Source: Fodinicurvata sediminis DSM 21159 (GTDB lineage Bacteria; Pseudomonadota; Alphaproteobacteria; Kiloniellales; DSM-21159). From it: a stretch of DNA of 64,000 nucleotides. The translations under genes and the position numbers were made by a program. The stretch spans positions 62,001 through 126,000 of the forward strand of contig NZ_ATVH01000016.1 of the NCBI RefSeq assembly GCF_000420625.1, given 5' to 3'. The notes beneath the pieces are model-generated. The model worked only from the letters and a program-made list of their open reading frames with translations, did not search any database and was not told the origin of the DNA. Each line of letters starts with the position of its first letter. The stretch's first letter is position 1. This document shows positions 1-8,129 of this stretch, piece after piece.

Positions 1-1507
1 CGCCGAAGAGGTGACGCATCTTCGCGATCTGGTTCAGCAGGGCATCGGTCGCGTTGAACATGAAGTCCGAATACATCAACTCGACGATAGGTTTCATGCC
101 CGCAGACGCCATGCCGGCTGCCATGTTGCAGAAGCCGTTCTCGTTGATCGGCGTGTTGATGACGCGATCCGGAAAACGGTCCATCAGGCCCTTGGTGGCA
201 CCCACCGTGCCGCCGCCCATGTTTGCGACATCCTCGCCCAGCACATAGATGCTTTCGTCTTCCGCCATGCGCTCGGCCACCACACGGGGCATGACATCGA
301 TCAGGCGCGCATCGTCCAGTTCATTGGCTGCATAGTCCTCCGGTTCCGCAAAGCGTGCACCCTCAAATTCGCTCAGGTCGCCGGTAATGTCATTGTCGAC
401 CGTTGCGGGATCGGGCCAGAGGTCGGGTTTGATGCGCGCGGAACTGCCGCGACCTTCGACGCAAGTCTCCACCGCGGCTTCGACTGCTTCCTGTACCAGG
501 CTTTCGATATGCTGGCTGTCGTCCTTGCCCAGGATCTTGCGCTTGTCCAACTCCGCAATGAGAAACTCCACGGGATCCTTCTTGCGCCAGGATTCTTCCT
601 CATCCTTGCTGCGGTAGCCGAAGGCGCTGCCCGGATAGGGCGCGCTCTGGTGGTAATAGCGATAGACATCGGCCTGGATGAGAACGGGGCCCTTCTTGTC
701 GGAGATTTCCTTTGCGGCCCATTCCGCAGCACGGTAGGCGGCAAGCGGGTTCATGCCGTCCAGCTTGATCGAGGGGATACCATGACCCTGGGCCCGGGTC
801 AGGAGCTCGCCCTCCCGCGTCGACTGTTCGATGGACATGGATACGGAATACTGGTTGTTCTCCATGAAGAAGATCATGGGCAGGTCGTAAAGGGCCGCGA
901 GGTTCAGGGCCTCGTGGGCAGTTCCCTGGTGGATCGCGCCGTCACCGAAAAAGGCCACTGTCAGGTCGCCGCTGTTTCGTACTTTCTCGGCCCAGGCGAT
1001 GCCGCAGCCAATGGCCATGCCGCTGGCGACGATAGCCTGGGTGCCGACAACGCCGACCGCGTCGTTGCGCAGGTGCATGGAGCCGCCACGGCCTCCGGAC
1101 CAACCTTCCTTTAGCCCCAGGATGTCGGCCAGAAGCGTGCGGGTGATTTCCCGCATGTCGTCAGGCAATTGTTTGGCCTTGGTCGGGTCGAAGTCCTTCG
1201 CCCACAGCGCGTGCAGCATCTTGGCCACGACCTGGTGGTGGGCGCGATGGGTCGCTGTGACCTTCGTCATGGGCGTCAGCGCCGCCAGACAGCCGGCGGT
1301 GGCGCCTTCCTGGCCGATGCTGGAATGGGCGGGGCCGTGAACAAGACCGCGCTTGTCGAGGTCGAGAATGGCCTCCTCGAAGCGGCGGGCACCCAGCAGC
1401 AGGGTGAGCGTGCGCTTGGCCTCTTCCGCCGTGAAAGCCTTCCAGTCCTTTTCCTCAAGGGAGAGTTGATACATCGGAGTCTGGTTGCGAATCTGCTGTG
1501 TCTTCAT
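1..1507 (-). CDS. 2-oxoacid dehydrogenase E1, alpha-beta fusion (3' part outside window)
   Basis: This is a thiamine diphosphate-dependent E1 that would decarboxylate a 2-oxoacid and pass the acyl group to a lipoyl E2. Reading down from ATG at 1507, about 500 codons stay open to the window edge. Residues about 1-350 form an alpha-type domain with the thiamine-binding pattern GDGAIHQG, ending in FMENNQYS. From about 385 a beta-type domain starts (LIDVMPRVVAERMAED, GEDVANMGGG), so both subunits lie in one chain. The C-terminal half of the beta part is missing only because the window ends. A GAGGGAAG ribosome site precedes the start. The gene lies 16 bases behind the lyase gene and is probably co-transcribed with it. 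No E2 or E3 gene is visible here. Substrate unknown. Confidence 0.85.
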   Translation of the reverse strand, partial: MKTQQIRNQTPMYQLSLEEKDWKAFTAEEAKRTLTLLLGARRFEEAILDLDKRGLVHGPAHSSIGQEGATAGCLAALTPMTKVTATHRAHHQVVAKMLHALWAKDFDPTKAKQLPDDMREITRTLLADILGLKEGWSGGRGGSMHLRNDAVGVVGTQAIVASGMAIGCGIAWAEKVRNSGDLTVAFFGDGAIHQGTAHEALNLAALYDLPMIFFMENNQYSVSMSIEQSTREGELLTRAQGHGIPSIKLDGMNPLAAYRAAEWAAKEISDKKGPVLIQADVYRYYHQSAPYPGSAFGYRSKDEEESWRKKDPVEFLIAELDKRKILGKDDSQHIESLVQEAVEAAVETCVEGRGSSARIKPDLWPDPATVDNDITGDLSEFEGARFAEPEDYAANELDDARLIDVMPRVVAERMAEDESIYVLGEDVANMGGGTVGATKGLMDRFPDRVINTPINENGFCNMAAGMASAGMKPIVELMYSDFMFNATDALLNQIAKMRHLFG

Positions 1508-1523
1508 GGGTTCGTTTCTTCCC

Positions 1524-2432
1524 TCAGCTTTTGTCGTTCTTTGTGGTTTTTGCCTTTTCCCTGTCCCCGTCTCGAGCAACTGCTTCTTCACGCTGTCGCA
1601 TCCCATCTACGCCTATGAAGTCACTGAACCAGTCGAAGGACGTCATGGCACGCTCCGCGTGATCTGGTGTAACTCGGTCGGCGTCCTTCATCTTCATGTA
1701 GAAATCCTGCATCGCGCGCGCCGCAGTGAAAAGCGATGTGAAAGGATATATAACCAGCACGATCCCGAGCGCGCGATAGGTCGCGCTTGTCTCGAAGGAA
1801 CCCGACCATCCGGGCACGCCGCCGCAGATCGCCAGAGGCCCCTTAACCAGGCGGGAGAGTTCCTGCAGTTCCTCGAATGAATAGTTTTCCGCGGCAAAGC
1901 CCAGGTCTGCCCCAGCGGCGAAGTAGCTGTTCAAGCGCTTGGCTGCCGCCTCCAGCCCTTCGCTGTCCTTGGCATCCGTGCGGGCAATGACCAGAAAATC
2001 CGTGGAGCGCCGCGCTTGACAGGCGGCACGAATCTTCGCTGACATCTCGTCGGTCGGGATCACCTTGCGCCCGGGCAACCCCCCGCAGCGTTTCGGGCTT
2101 CCCTGGTCTTCGATGTGCAAAGCCTGCACGCCCTGCTTTTCCAGGCGTCGGGTGGTTTCCCAGACCTGCGCCGGGCCACCATAGCCGGTATCCGCGTCAC
2201 AGATGACCGGGATATCGACGGCTGAAACGATCCGTCCGGCAATTTCCACCAGATCAAACAGCCCGGTGAAGCCCAGGTCCGGCAGGCCGAAGCTGCTGGC
2301 TTCCACGCCATAGCCAGATATGGAAACGGCCTCGAAGCCGGCTGTCTCGGCTATACGGGCGCTGACGCAGTCGTACACGCCCGGTGCAAGTACACAGTCT
2401 CCTTCCGCAAGCTTGCGCTTGAGATCGGTCAT
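1524..2432 (-). CDS. isocitrate lyase/PEP mutase family lyase
   Basis: A 302-residue TIM-barrel protein of the isocitrate lyase/PEP mutase superfamily. It carries the metal-site signature DADTGYGG, then IEDQ, then KRCG in the catalytic loop. The cysteine of KRCG is the acid/base residue in lyases of this family (methylisocitrate lyase, dimethylmalate lyase), so C-C bond cleavage of a 2-hydroxy or 2-methyl dicarboxylate is more likely than a phosphonate mutase reaction. I chose ATG at 2432 because GGGAG lies just upstream; an open frame extends further but lacks a ribosome site. The C-terminus is unusually charged (DGDREKAKTTKNDKS). It leads the minus-strand half of the divergent cluster, upstream of the E1. 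Exact substrate not determinable. Confidence 0.85.
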   Translation of the reverse strand: MTDLKRKLAEGDCVLAPGVYDCVSARIAETAGFEAVSISGYGVEASSFGLPDLGFTGLFDLVEIAGRIVSAVDIPVICDADTGYGGPAQVWETTRRLEKQGVQALHIEDQGSPKRCGGLPGRKVIPTDEMSAKIRAACQARRSTDFLVIARTDAKDSEGLEAAAKRLNSYFAAGADLGFAAENYSFEELQELSRLVKGPLAICGGVPGWSGSFETSATYRALGIVLVIYPFTSLFTAARAMQDFYMKMKDADRVTPDHAERAMTSFDWFSDFIGVDGMRQREEAVARDGDREKAKTTKNDKS

Positions 2433-2484
2433 TCTTTCAGTCTCCCATCCATCCTTTTTTTGGAGCAACCCTAGCCCATCAGCT

Positions 2485-2510
2485 TTTGGATCGATAGTCT
2501 GTATCTCAAA
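2485..2510. promoter_or_regulatory. imperfect palindrome between divergent catabolic operons
   Basis: TTTG (2485-2488) and GATA (2493-2496) face TATC (2502-2505) and CAAA (2507-2510). The left pair is separated by four bases and the right by one, so the symmetry is imperfect. It sits in the 178-base gap between the lyase and first SDR starts, where a shared regulator would bind. No regulator gene adjoins, so the assignment is inference. Confidence 0.3.
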
Positions 2511-2557
2511 CCGTTTTGCGGCGCTTGGTGACATGCACCGCGAGGCAAGCAGAACAA

Positions 2558-2587
2558 GGCCTGCCACGGTCTCGTGCAGGACAGGCC
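2558..2587 (+). promoter_or_regulatory. stem-loop in the leader of the SDR operon
   Basis: GGCCTG (2558-2563) pairs with CAGGCC (2582-2587), and CACG (2565-2568) with CGTG (2573-2576), giving ten base pairs with an internal bulge and a four-base loop. It ends 23 bases before the first SDR start, just upstream of the CAGGGAGACAGG ribosome-site region. It could affect translation or mRNA stability. It is not a terminator because no T-run follows. Confidence 0.4.
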
Positions 2588-2610
2588 ATCCAGGGAGACA
2601 GGAAACAGTC

Positions 2611-3372
2611 ATGACAAGTGGGGATCAGGACGCTTATGTCGTCGTGACCGGTGGCAGCCGGGGAATCGGGGCTGCGACTGCGCGTGTTGCAGCGCAGGCT
2701 GGATACAATCTGGCACTTACCTACAAGAGCAACCGGGCAGCCGCCGATGACGTCATCAAGGCTGTGGAGTCGGAAGGACGCCGTGCGGTGGCACAGTCCT
2801 TCGACATGGCCACAGGCAATGTCGAAGAGCTATTCCGTGCCTTCGATTCAGCTGGCCTGGGGCGTCTGCATGGTCTTGTGAACAATGCCGGCATCACGGG
2901 ACCCATCAAGCGGCTGACCGAGATCGACCAAGCCATGCTGGATGATGTCTTCCGAATCAACATCACCTCCCTGATGCTCTGCATGAAGGAGGCCGCCCTG
3001 CGCATGTCGACGGAGCAGGAGGGCATTGGGGGCACGATCGTCAATGTCTCTTCTCGTGCAGGCCAACTGGGCGGTGCAGGGGAGTGGATCCACTATGCCG
3101 CCAGCAAGGGCGCGGTGGACACCCTGACAGAGGGCGCGGCGAAGGAACTCGGCAGCGAGGGGATTCGCGTCAACGCGGTTTCCCCCGGTCTGATCGAAAC
3201 GGAGATTCACGCCGCAGCCGGTGCGCCAGACCGGGTGGAGCGGATGGTCAGCGGCGTTCCGCTGGGGCGGAGCGGCACGGCCGAGGAGGTGGCCGAGGTC
3301 ATTGTCTGGCTGCTTTCAGGCAAGAGCAGTTATGTCTCTGGCGCCAATATCTCGATCTCTGGTGGACGCTGA
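2611..3372 (+). CDS. short-chain dehydrogenase/reductase (first of three)
   Basis: A 253-residue classical SDR, cytoplasmic and NAD(P)-dependent, interconverting a hydroxyl and a carbonyl. It shows the cofactor motif GGSRGIG near the N-terminus, NNAG, a serine in NVSSRAG, the catalytic YAASK, and the C-terminal ISISGG typical of FabG-like members. ATG at 2611 is chosen over a longer open frame because of the GGGAGAC ribosome site and because the family starts just before the first beta strand. It opens a plus-strand operon in which two further SDRs, a hydroxyacyl dehydrogenase and a BKACE follow within 0-40 bases. Substrate unknown. The basic YKSN after the second strand hints at NADP, weakly. 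Confidence 0.88.
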   Translation: MTSGDQDAYVVVTGGSRGIGAATARVAAQAGYNLALTYKSNRAAADDVIKAVESEGRRAVAQSFDMATGNVEELFRAFDSAGLGRLHGLVNNAGITGPIKRLTEIDQAMLDDVFRINITSLMLCMKEAALRMSTEQEGIGGTIVNVSSRAGQLGGAGEWIHYAASKGAVDTLTEGAAKELGSEGIRVNAVSPGLIETEIHAAAGAPDRVERMVSGVPLGRSGTAEEVAEVIVWLLSGKSSYVSGANISISGGR

Positions 3373-3408
3373 GCCAGGAGGACATCAATCCGAGCTAGGG
3401 AGACAGCC

Positions 3409-4242
3409 TTGAGCGCATTGGAGCAGGAAAAGGAAAGAATTGCCATCGTCACCGGAGGTGCCAGTGGCATTGGTCTGGCGGCGGTCGAGCGCCTTCTGGC
3501 AGACGGCTACCGGGTCATCGGCGCGGACAGAAACGGGGAACAGCTGGCAAACTTGACCCAGGACAAGCCGGAGGTGGCCTGGCGGGAGCTCGATGTCAGT
3601 TCCCAAACTGAGATCGACGGCTTCAGGCAGGAGGTCGACAGCCGGTTCGGCTGTCCGCATGTGGTCGTGAATGCAGCCGGCATCATGCAGGACAACGTCC
3701 CGCTGGATGCCATGGATATGGAAGAGCACGATCGCATTTGGGATGTGAACTATCGCGGCAGTTTTCTCATGTGCCGGAACTTCGGCTTGGCCATGTCTGC
3801 TCTGGGGCGCGGCGTCCTGATCAATATTGCCTCCATTACCGCCCTGCGGCCCCTGCCGCTGTTTGCCTACGGTCCCGGGAAAGCCGCCGTGGTGTCCATG
3901 ACGGAAAGCCTGGCCGGACATCTGGGCCCATCCGGGGTGCGCGTGAATGCCGTTGCCCCCGGCTTCGTGCTGACGCCGCCCATCAAGGCCAAGATCGAAG
4001 CGGGCCTAAGGGATGCAGAGGATCTGTCCCGATCGGCGGCGCTTCAGCGCATGGTCACACCGGAGGAGATCGCCGAGGCCATTGCCTTTCTGGTCAGCGA
4101 CAGGGCCGCGGCGATCACCGGCATCACGCTGCCGGTGGATGCAGGCTGGCTGGCCGGCTCTTCCTGGGGCACTTATGGGGGCCTGCGTGTGTCCGAGCAG
4201 ACGCAGGACTCAAGAACAAGAAACCAAGAAGGGATGGAATAG
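3409..4242 (+). CDS. short-chain dehydrogenase/reductase (second of three)
   Basis: A 277-residue classical SDR with TGGASGIG, NAAG, the serine in NIASI and catalytic YGPGK. An acidic residue (GADRNG) ends the second strand, as in NAD-preferring members. It starts with TTG at 3409, supported by AGGGAGAC about six bases upstream and by the lack of an in-frame ATG near the expected N-terminus. The C-terminus carries about 20 extra polar residues beyond the usual end. Its stop TAG is followed directly by the ATG of the next SDR, so translation is probably coupled. It is distinct in sequence from its two SDR neighbours, not a recent duplicate. Substrate unknown. Confidence 0.87.
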   Translation: MSALEQEKERIAIVTGGASGIGLAAVERLLADGYRVIGADRNGEQLANLTQDKPEVAWRELDVSSQTEIDGFRQEVDSRFGCPHVVVNAAGIMQDNVPLDAMDMEEHDRIWDVNYRGSFLMCRNFGLAMSALGRGVLINIASITALRPLPLFAYGPGKAAVVSMTESLAGHLGPSGVRVNAVAPGFVLTPPIKAKIEAGLRDAEDLSRSAALQRMVTPEEIAEAIAFLVSDRAAAITGITLPVDAGWLAGSSWGTYGGLRVSEQTQDSRTRNQEGME

Positions 4243-5031
4243 ATGACACTTGCAAACCTACTGAGGCCTGATTCGGGTCTGAGGGTGCTTGTAACCGCCG
4301 GAGCCGGTGGCATCGGCCGACGTATCGTCGAGGGCTATCGCGAGGTTGGGGCCCGTATCGCTGTCTGCGATGTTTCCGATGATGCCCTCTCAGCCTTTCG
4401 CAGCGAAATACCCGATGCATTGGCCGTCAAATGCGACGTGGCGGATCGCGAAGCAGTGGCGGACATGGTTCGTCAAGCCCGCGAGGCGCTGGGTGGCTTC
4501 GACGTGGTGGTCAACAATGCCGGTATATCTGGCCCCACAGGTACGGTTGAGGATCTGGATCCCGTGGAGTGGGAGCGCACGCTCCGCACCGACCTGGATA
4601 GCCAGTTCTACATTGCCCACGAAACGGCCCGGGACCTGAAGGAAAGCCGCGGCAGCCTGATCAACATCGCCTCGGTGGCGGGGCGTCTGGGGTACGCCTA
4701 TCGCACGCCCTATGCCTCGGCCAAGTGGGGGATCGTCGGCTTCACCAAGAGCCTGGCCGCGGAAATGGGTCCGGACGGCGTGCGGGTGAACGCGATCCTG
4801 CCCGGTATTGTCGAGGGCGAGCGCATTCGCGGCGTGATCTCGGCCCGGGCTCAGGCGCTGGGGGTTTCCTACGAGGAGATGGAGAAGCGCTACCTGGCGA
4901 ATGTCTCCCTGCGCCGCATGGTCAGCGCGGATGATGTGGCCACCACCTGCCTGTTCCTGACATCGCCCGGCGGGGCGAACATCAGCGGCCAGGCGATCAG
5001 TGTCTGCGGCAATGTCGAGGTGTTGATGTGA
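4243..5031 (+). CDS. short-chain dehydrogenase/reductase (third of three)
   Basis: A 262-residue SDR with a slightly unusual cofactor motif TAGAGGIG in place of TGxxxGxG, then NNAG, NIASVAG and catalytic YASAK. The acidic CDVSD after strand two suggests NAD. The ATG directly abuts the stop of the preceding gene, and its end overlaps the next start by four bases (GTGA), so the three SDRs and the dehydrogenase behind them form one tightly coupled operon. Three SDRs in a row suggest sequential oxidations or epimerisation of a multi-hydroxylated substrate; that is inference. The exact reaction cannot be read from sequence. Confidence 0.87.
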   Translation: MTLANLLRPDSGLRVLVTAGAGGIGRRIVEGYREVGARIAVCDVSDDALSAFRSEIPDALAVKCDVADREAVADMVRQAREALGGFDVVVNNAGISGPTGTVEDLDPVEWERTLRTDLDSQFYIAHETARDLKESRGSLINIASVAGRLGYAYRTPYASAKWGIVGFTKSLAAEMGPDGVRVNAILPGIVEGERIRGVISARAQALGVSYEEMEKRYLANVSLRRMVSADDVATTCLFLTSPGGANISGQAISVCGNVEVLM

Positions 5032-5972
5032 GTATGGAGACGACCTCAGTCGCCCTGATCGGCGGCGGGCTGATCGGCTACAGCTGGGCGGCGATCTTTG
5101 CGCGCGCCGGCTGTCACGTCCGGATCTATGATGCCTCCGAAGAGCAACGCGAACGCCTGCCAGGCCTGCTGAAAGCGCAGCTCGAAGAGCTGGAGGCCGC
5201 CGGGCTGGCCGAGGATGCGGCGCGCGCCATCGCGCGCATCTCGGTCAGCGACAACATGGCAGAGGCCATCGAGGGCGCCGATCATATCCAGGAGAACGGA
5301 CCGGAGCGCCTGGAAGTCAAGCAGGAGCTCCTGAAAGAGGTGGACAGCCTGGCCGACGAAGCCGCCACCATCTCCAGCTCGACCTCGGCCCTGCTGCCCT
5401 CGGCCCTGTCCGAGCAGCTCGCTGGCCGGCACCGCTTCCTGGTGGCCCATCCGGTCAACCCGCCGCACCTGATACCCGTGGTGGAACTCTGTCCGGCCCC
5501 CTGGACGGAGGAGGCTGCCATGGAGAAGGTCCGGGTCTTGATGCAGGCGGTCGGCCAGAAGCCGCTGATGATGAAACGCGAGATCGATGGCTTCATCCTC
5601 AACCGCCTGCAGGGTGCGCTGTTGCGCGAGGCCTTTTCCCTGGTCGAGCAGGGCTATGCCCGGGTCGAGGATGTGGATGCCGCCGTTTCCGATGGGCTTG
5701 GCCTGCGCTGGTCCTTCATGGGACCCTTCGAGACCATCGACCTGAATGCGCCCGACGGACTGGCCGATTACGGCCGGCGCTATCGGGAGATGTACGCCAA
5801 TATGGCGGGCTCGGAGGCGAAACCCTGGTCGGACGCCCTGCTGGCGAAGGCCGAGGCCCAGCGGCGGGAGATCCTGCCCGCCGAGAAACTGCCCGCGCGC
5901 CAGCGCTGGCGCGATGCCCGCCTGCAGGCCCTGGCCCTGCACAAGCGGGACCAGGACGAGCGTGAGAAATAA
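5028..5972 (+). CDS. 3-hydroxyacyl-CoA dehydrogenase family, lambda-crystallin/L-gulonate 3-dehydrogenase type
   Basis: A 314-residue NAD-dependent beta-hydroxy acid dehydrogenase. The N-terminal Rossmann motif is GGGLIGYSWA, and the central signatures SSTSALLPS and VAHPVNPPHLIPVVEL are those of the lambda-crystallin (CRYL1)/L-gulonate 3-dehydrogenase branch, with the helical C-terminal domain (EIDGFILNRLQ, SDGLGLRWSFMGPFET). Free beta-hydroxy acids are the usual substrates of this branch. The GTG at 5028 overlaps the preceding stop; ATG at 5034 is an alternative start. It could make the beta-keto acid consumed by the BKACE encoded 28 bases downstream. Carnitine dehydrogenase is a relative, but the crystallin-type motifs make that less likely. 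Confidence 0.85.
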   Translation: MSMETTSVALIGGGLIGYSWAAIFARAGCHVRIYDASEEQRERLPGLLKAQLEELEAAGLAEDAARAIARISVSDNMAEAIEGADHIQENGPERLEVKQELLKEVDSLADEAATISSSTSALLPSALSEQLAGRHRFLVAHPVNPPHLIPVVELCPAPWTEEAAMEKVRVLMQAVGQKPLMMKREIDGFILNRLQGALLREAFSLVEQGYARVEDVDAAVSDGLGLRWSFMGPFETIDLNAPDGLADYGRRYREMYANMAGSEAKPWSDALLAKAEAQRREILPAEKLPARQRWRDARLQALALHKRDQDEREK

Positions 5973-6000
5973 CCAGATCAGTTTGGAGGACAACAAGCCC

Positions 6001-6939
6001 ATGGCCGCGACAAGCAAGAACAAAGTCATCATCACCTGTGCCGTGACCGGCGGCATCCATACGCCGTCCATGTCGCCGAATCTGCCGGTGACGCCGGACG
6101 AGATCGCCGAGCAGTCCATCGCGGCCGCCGAGGCCGGTGCTGCGATCCTGCACCTGCATGCGCGCGATCCGGAGACGGGACGTCCCACCCAGGACCCCGA
6201 GATGTTCGGGCGCTTCCTGCCGCGGATCAAACAGTCGAGCGATGCCGTGGTGAACATCACCACCGGCGGTAGCCCACACATGAGCGTCGACGAGCGCCTG
6301 CAACCGGCCAGGCACTACCAGCCCGAGGTGGCCTCGCTGAACATGGGCTCCATCAACTTCGGCCTCTTTCCGATGCTGGACCGCTACAAGGAGTTCAAGC
6401 ACGATTGGGAGCGCCAGCACCTGGAAAACAGCCGGGACCTGGTGTTCAAGAACACCTTTGCCGACATCGAGCACATCCTGGAAACCTGCCAGGCCAACGG
6501 CACGCGCTTCGAGTTCGAGTGCTACGACATTGGCCATCTCTACAACCTGGCGCACTTCCTGGACCGTGGCCTGGTGAAACCGCCGCTCTTCGTGCAGTCG
6601 GTCTTCGGCATCCTGGGCGGGATCAGTCCGCATCCGGAGGACATCATGCACATGCGGCGCACGGCCAACAGGCTGTTCGGCGACGACTATCGCTGGTCGG
6701 TCCTGGGCGCTGGCGCCAGCCAGATGCGGGTGGCCTCGATCGCCGCCTCCATGGGCGGCAACGTGCGCGTGGGCCTGGAGGATTCCCTCTGGGGGGCGCC
6801 CAAGAAACTGGCGGAAAACAATGCCGAACAGGTAAAGCGGGTGCGCCAGATCCTTGAGGGCCTCTCCCTGGAGATCGCGACACCCGAGGAGGCGCGGGAG
6901 ATGCTGTCCCTCAAGGGCGGCGACCAGGTCAACTTTTGA
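6001..6939 (+). CDS. beta-keto acid cleavage enzyme (BKACE, DUF849 family)
   Basis: BKACE enzymes are zinc-dependent and condense a beta-keto acid with acetyl-CoA to give acetoacetate and a CoA ester. The 312-residue protein has the metal-binding HLHARDPETGRP near residue 50, the SLNMGS strand, and the glutamate in FEFECYDIGHL that binds substrate or metal. ATG at 6001 follows a strong GGAGG at about 5985. It is the last gene of the plus-strand operon, directly behind a beta-hydroxy acid dehydrogenase, which fits oxidation followed by cleavage. Members differ widely in the side chain accepted (dehydrocarnitine, 3-keto-5-aminohexanoate, 3-ketoglutarate and others), and I cannot tell which applies here. 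Confidence 0.88.
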   Translation: MAATSKNKVIITCAVTGGIHTPSMSPNLPVTPDEIAEQSIAAAEAGAAILHLHARDPETGRPTQDPEMFGRFLPRIKQSSDAVVNITTGGSPHMSVDERLQPARHYQPEVASLNMGSINFGLFPMLDRYKEFKHDWERQHLENSRDLVFKNTFADIEHILETCQANGTRFEFECYDIGHLYNLAHFLDRGLVKPPLFVQSVFGILGGISPHPEDIMHMRRTANRLFGDDYRWSVLGAGASQMRVASIAASMGGNVRVGLEDSLWGAPKKLAENNAEQVKRVRQILEGLSLEIATPEEAREMLSLKGGDQVNF

Positions 6940-6992
6940 CCAGGCAGGCCGCTGCTGCTGGAGTGGGGCGTGGAATCTGAGCGGGAGTGCCG

Positions 6993-7592
6993 ATGACGAG
7001 CCTGGGCATTCGTTGCCATTGCGGCTGCCTGCAGGGGACTGTGCGTCCCCGCGGCTGCGTGAACAGATGCCTCTGCTACTGCGACGACTGCCAGGCCTTC
7101 GCCTGCTTCCTGGGGCGGCAGGAGGAGATGCTCGACCCCTACGGCGGTACGGAAATCCTCCATCTCTCCCAGGACGAGATGAGCCTTGCCGAGGGCAGGG
7201 GCCAACTGGCCTGCATGCGCCTGACGGAGAAGGGGACCCTGCGCTGGTACGCGACCTGCTGCAGCACCCCCATAGGCAACACGGTTCCCAACCGCGGCTT
7301 TCCGGTGGTCGGTCTTGTCCGCGCTTGCCTGGATGCTGATGAAGACATGCTGCAGAACACTGTCGGTCCCATCCGCATGCAGGTGTTTACGAAATACGCG
7401 CTGCAAGCGCCTGCACCGAAGGTTAGAGGCCTGTTCCGTGGTGCGATATGTGTTCTCCGTATCATCGGGAGGGGTTGGCTGAAATCTGCGCATCGCCACA
7501 GCCCCTTCTTCGATGCACACACGGGCAAACCCGCTGTCGTGCCGAGAGTCCTGAGCCAGGAAGAACGCGCGCGTGTGAAGGTCCTTGAATGA
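6993..7592 (+). CDS. DUF6151 family cysteine-rich protein
   Basis: A 199-residue protein with cysteine pairs in CHCG near residue 8, a CLCYCDDCQAF stretch, and CCSTPIGN near residue 90. This arrangement resembles the zinc-binding GFA (glutathione-dependent formaldehyde-activating) fold and matches what I know as DUF6151. Function unknown; the fold suggests a structural zinc and possibly a small-molecule site. ATG at 6993 is preferred over GTG at 6987 because GGGAG lies five bases upstream. It lies 53 bases downstream of the BKACE on the same strand and may be read through from that operon, but there is no functional link in the sequence. Confidence 0.65.
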   Translation: MTSLGIRCHCGCLQGTVRPRGCVNRCLCYCDDCQAFACFLGRQEEMLDPYGGTEILHLSQDEMSLAEGRGQLACMRLTEKGTLRWYATCCSTPIGNTVPNRGFPVVGLVRACLDADEDMLQNTVGPIRMQVFTKYALQAPAPKVRGLFRGAICVLRIIGRGWLKSAHRHSPFFDAHTGKPAVVPRVLSQEERARVKVLE

Positions 7593-7705
7593 GACTGGTT
7601 CGGCTGCAGGCAGTTGTAGAGGTAAATGAGGGCCGTTCTTTCGTTTGCAATCGGTTTATTCAGGGCTTTATCACTCCTGAAGCGGAGGCAAAGGAGTAGG
7701 GTTTC

Positions 7706-8116
7706 ATGGCGAAGACCGAGAAAAGATGGGTGCGCATCAGGAAACTGACGCGTGAGGAGAAAGAGGATATGGCGTGCCGGTGCGAACGCTTTCTCGAAGA
7801 GTTTCTGCGTCCCACCTTTATTCCGGAAATCCGGCCGAGCGAATGGAACTATCCAGTGGATCTATTCGGGAAGTGGCACGGTCACCGCTACAGCTTCATT
7901 GTGCGGTACCGTTCAGGCTTTCCCGATACCGACGGAGAAGAGTTCGATGCCCCCTTCGCGCGTCTCGATCACGTCGAGGAGAAGCCGGACAGGGTCCTGT
8001 TCGACGTGATGTGGAAGCGGCATACGGGACAGTGGTGGCCCATCAAGCCGGAACTGGAGCTCGAGGATGCCCTGCAGGAAATCAGGGAGAACGAGGTCCT
8101 GCATCCGCCCATGTGA
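7706..8116 (+). CDS. uncharacterised 136-residue protein, first gene of SWIM module
   Basis: I do not recognise this family. It is a soluble protein without signal peptide or membrane segment, rich in charged and aromatic residues (EWNYPVDLFGKWHGHRY, GQWWPIKPELELEDAL). The WHGHRYSF and WWP patches look like conserved core or binding elements. The start is ATG at 7706 with AAAGGAG about nine bases upstream. Its stop lies 13 bases before the SWIM zinc-finger gene, so the two are likely co-transcribed. It could be a small partner protein for the SWIM gene product; that is inference from position only. Confidence 0.6.
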   Translation: MAKTEKRWVRIRKLTREEKEDMACRCERFLEEFLRPTFIPEIRPSEWNYPVDLFGKWHGHRYSFIVRYRSGFPDTDGEEFDAPFARLDHVEEKPDRVLFDVMWKRHTGQWWPIKPELELEDALQEIRENEVLHPPM

Positions 8117-8129
8117 GGCATGATTGACG

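Noticed and set aside
5046-6281. Antisense open frame of 411 codons over the hydroxyacyl dehydrogenase/BKACE
   Set aside because: Complementary-strand shadow of two convincing genes; the composition is unlike a real protein.
5028-6939. L-carnitine degradation (carnitine dehydrogenase plus dehydrocarnitine BKACE)
   Set aside because: The dehydrogenase has lambda-crystallin/L-gulonate-type signatures (SSTSALLPS, VAHPVNPPHL), there is no thioesterase beside it, and the extra SDR, lyase and E1 genes are not part of that route.
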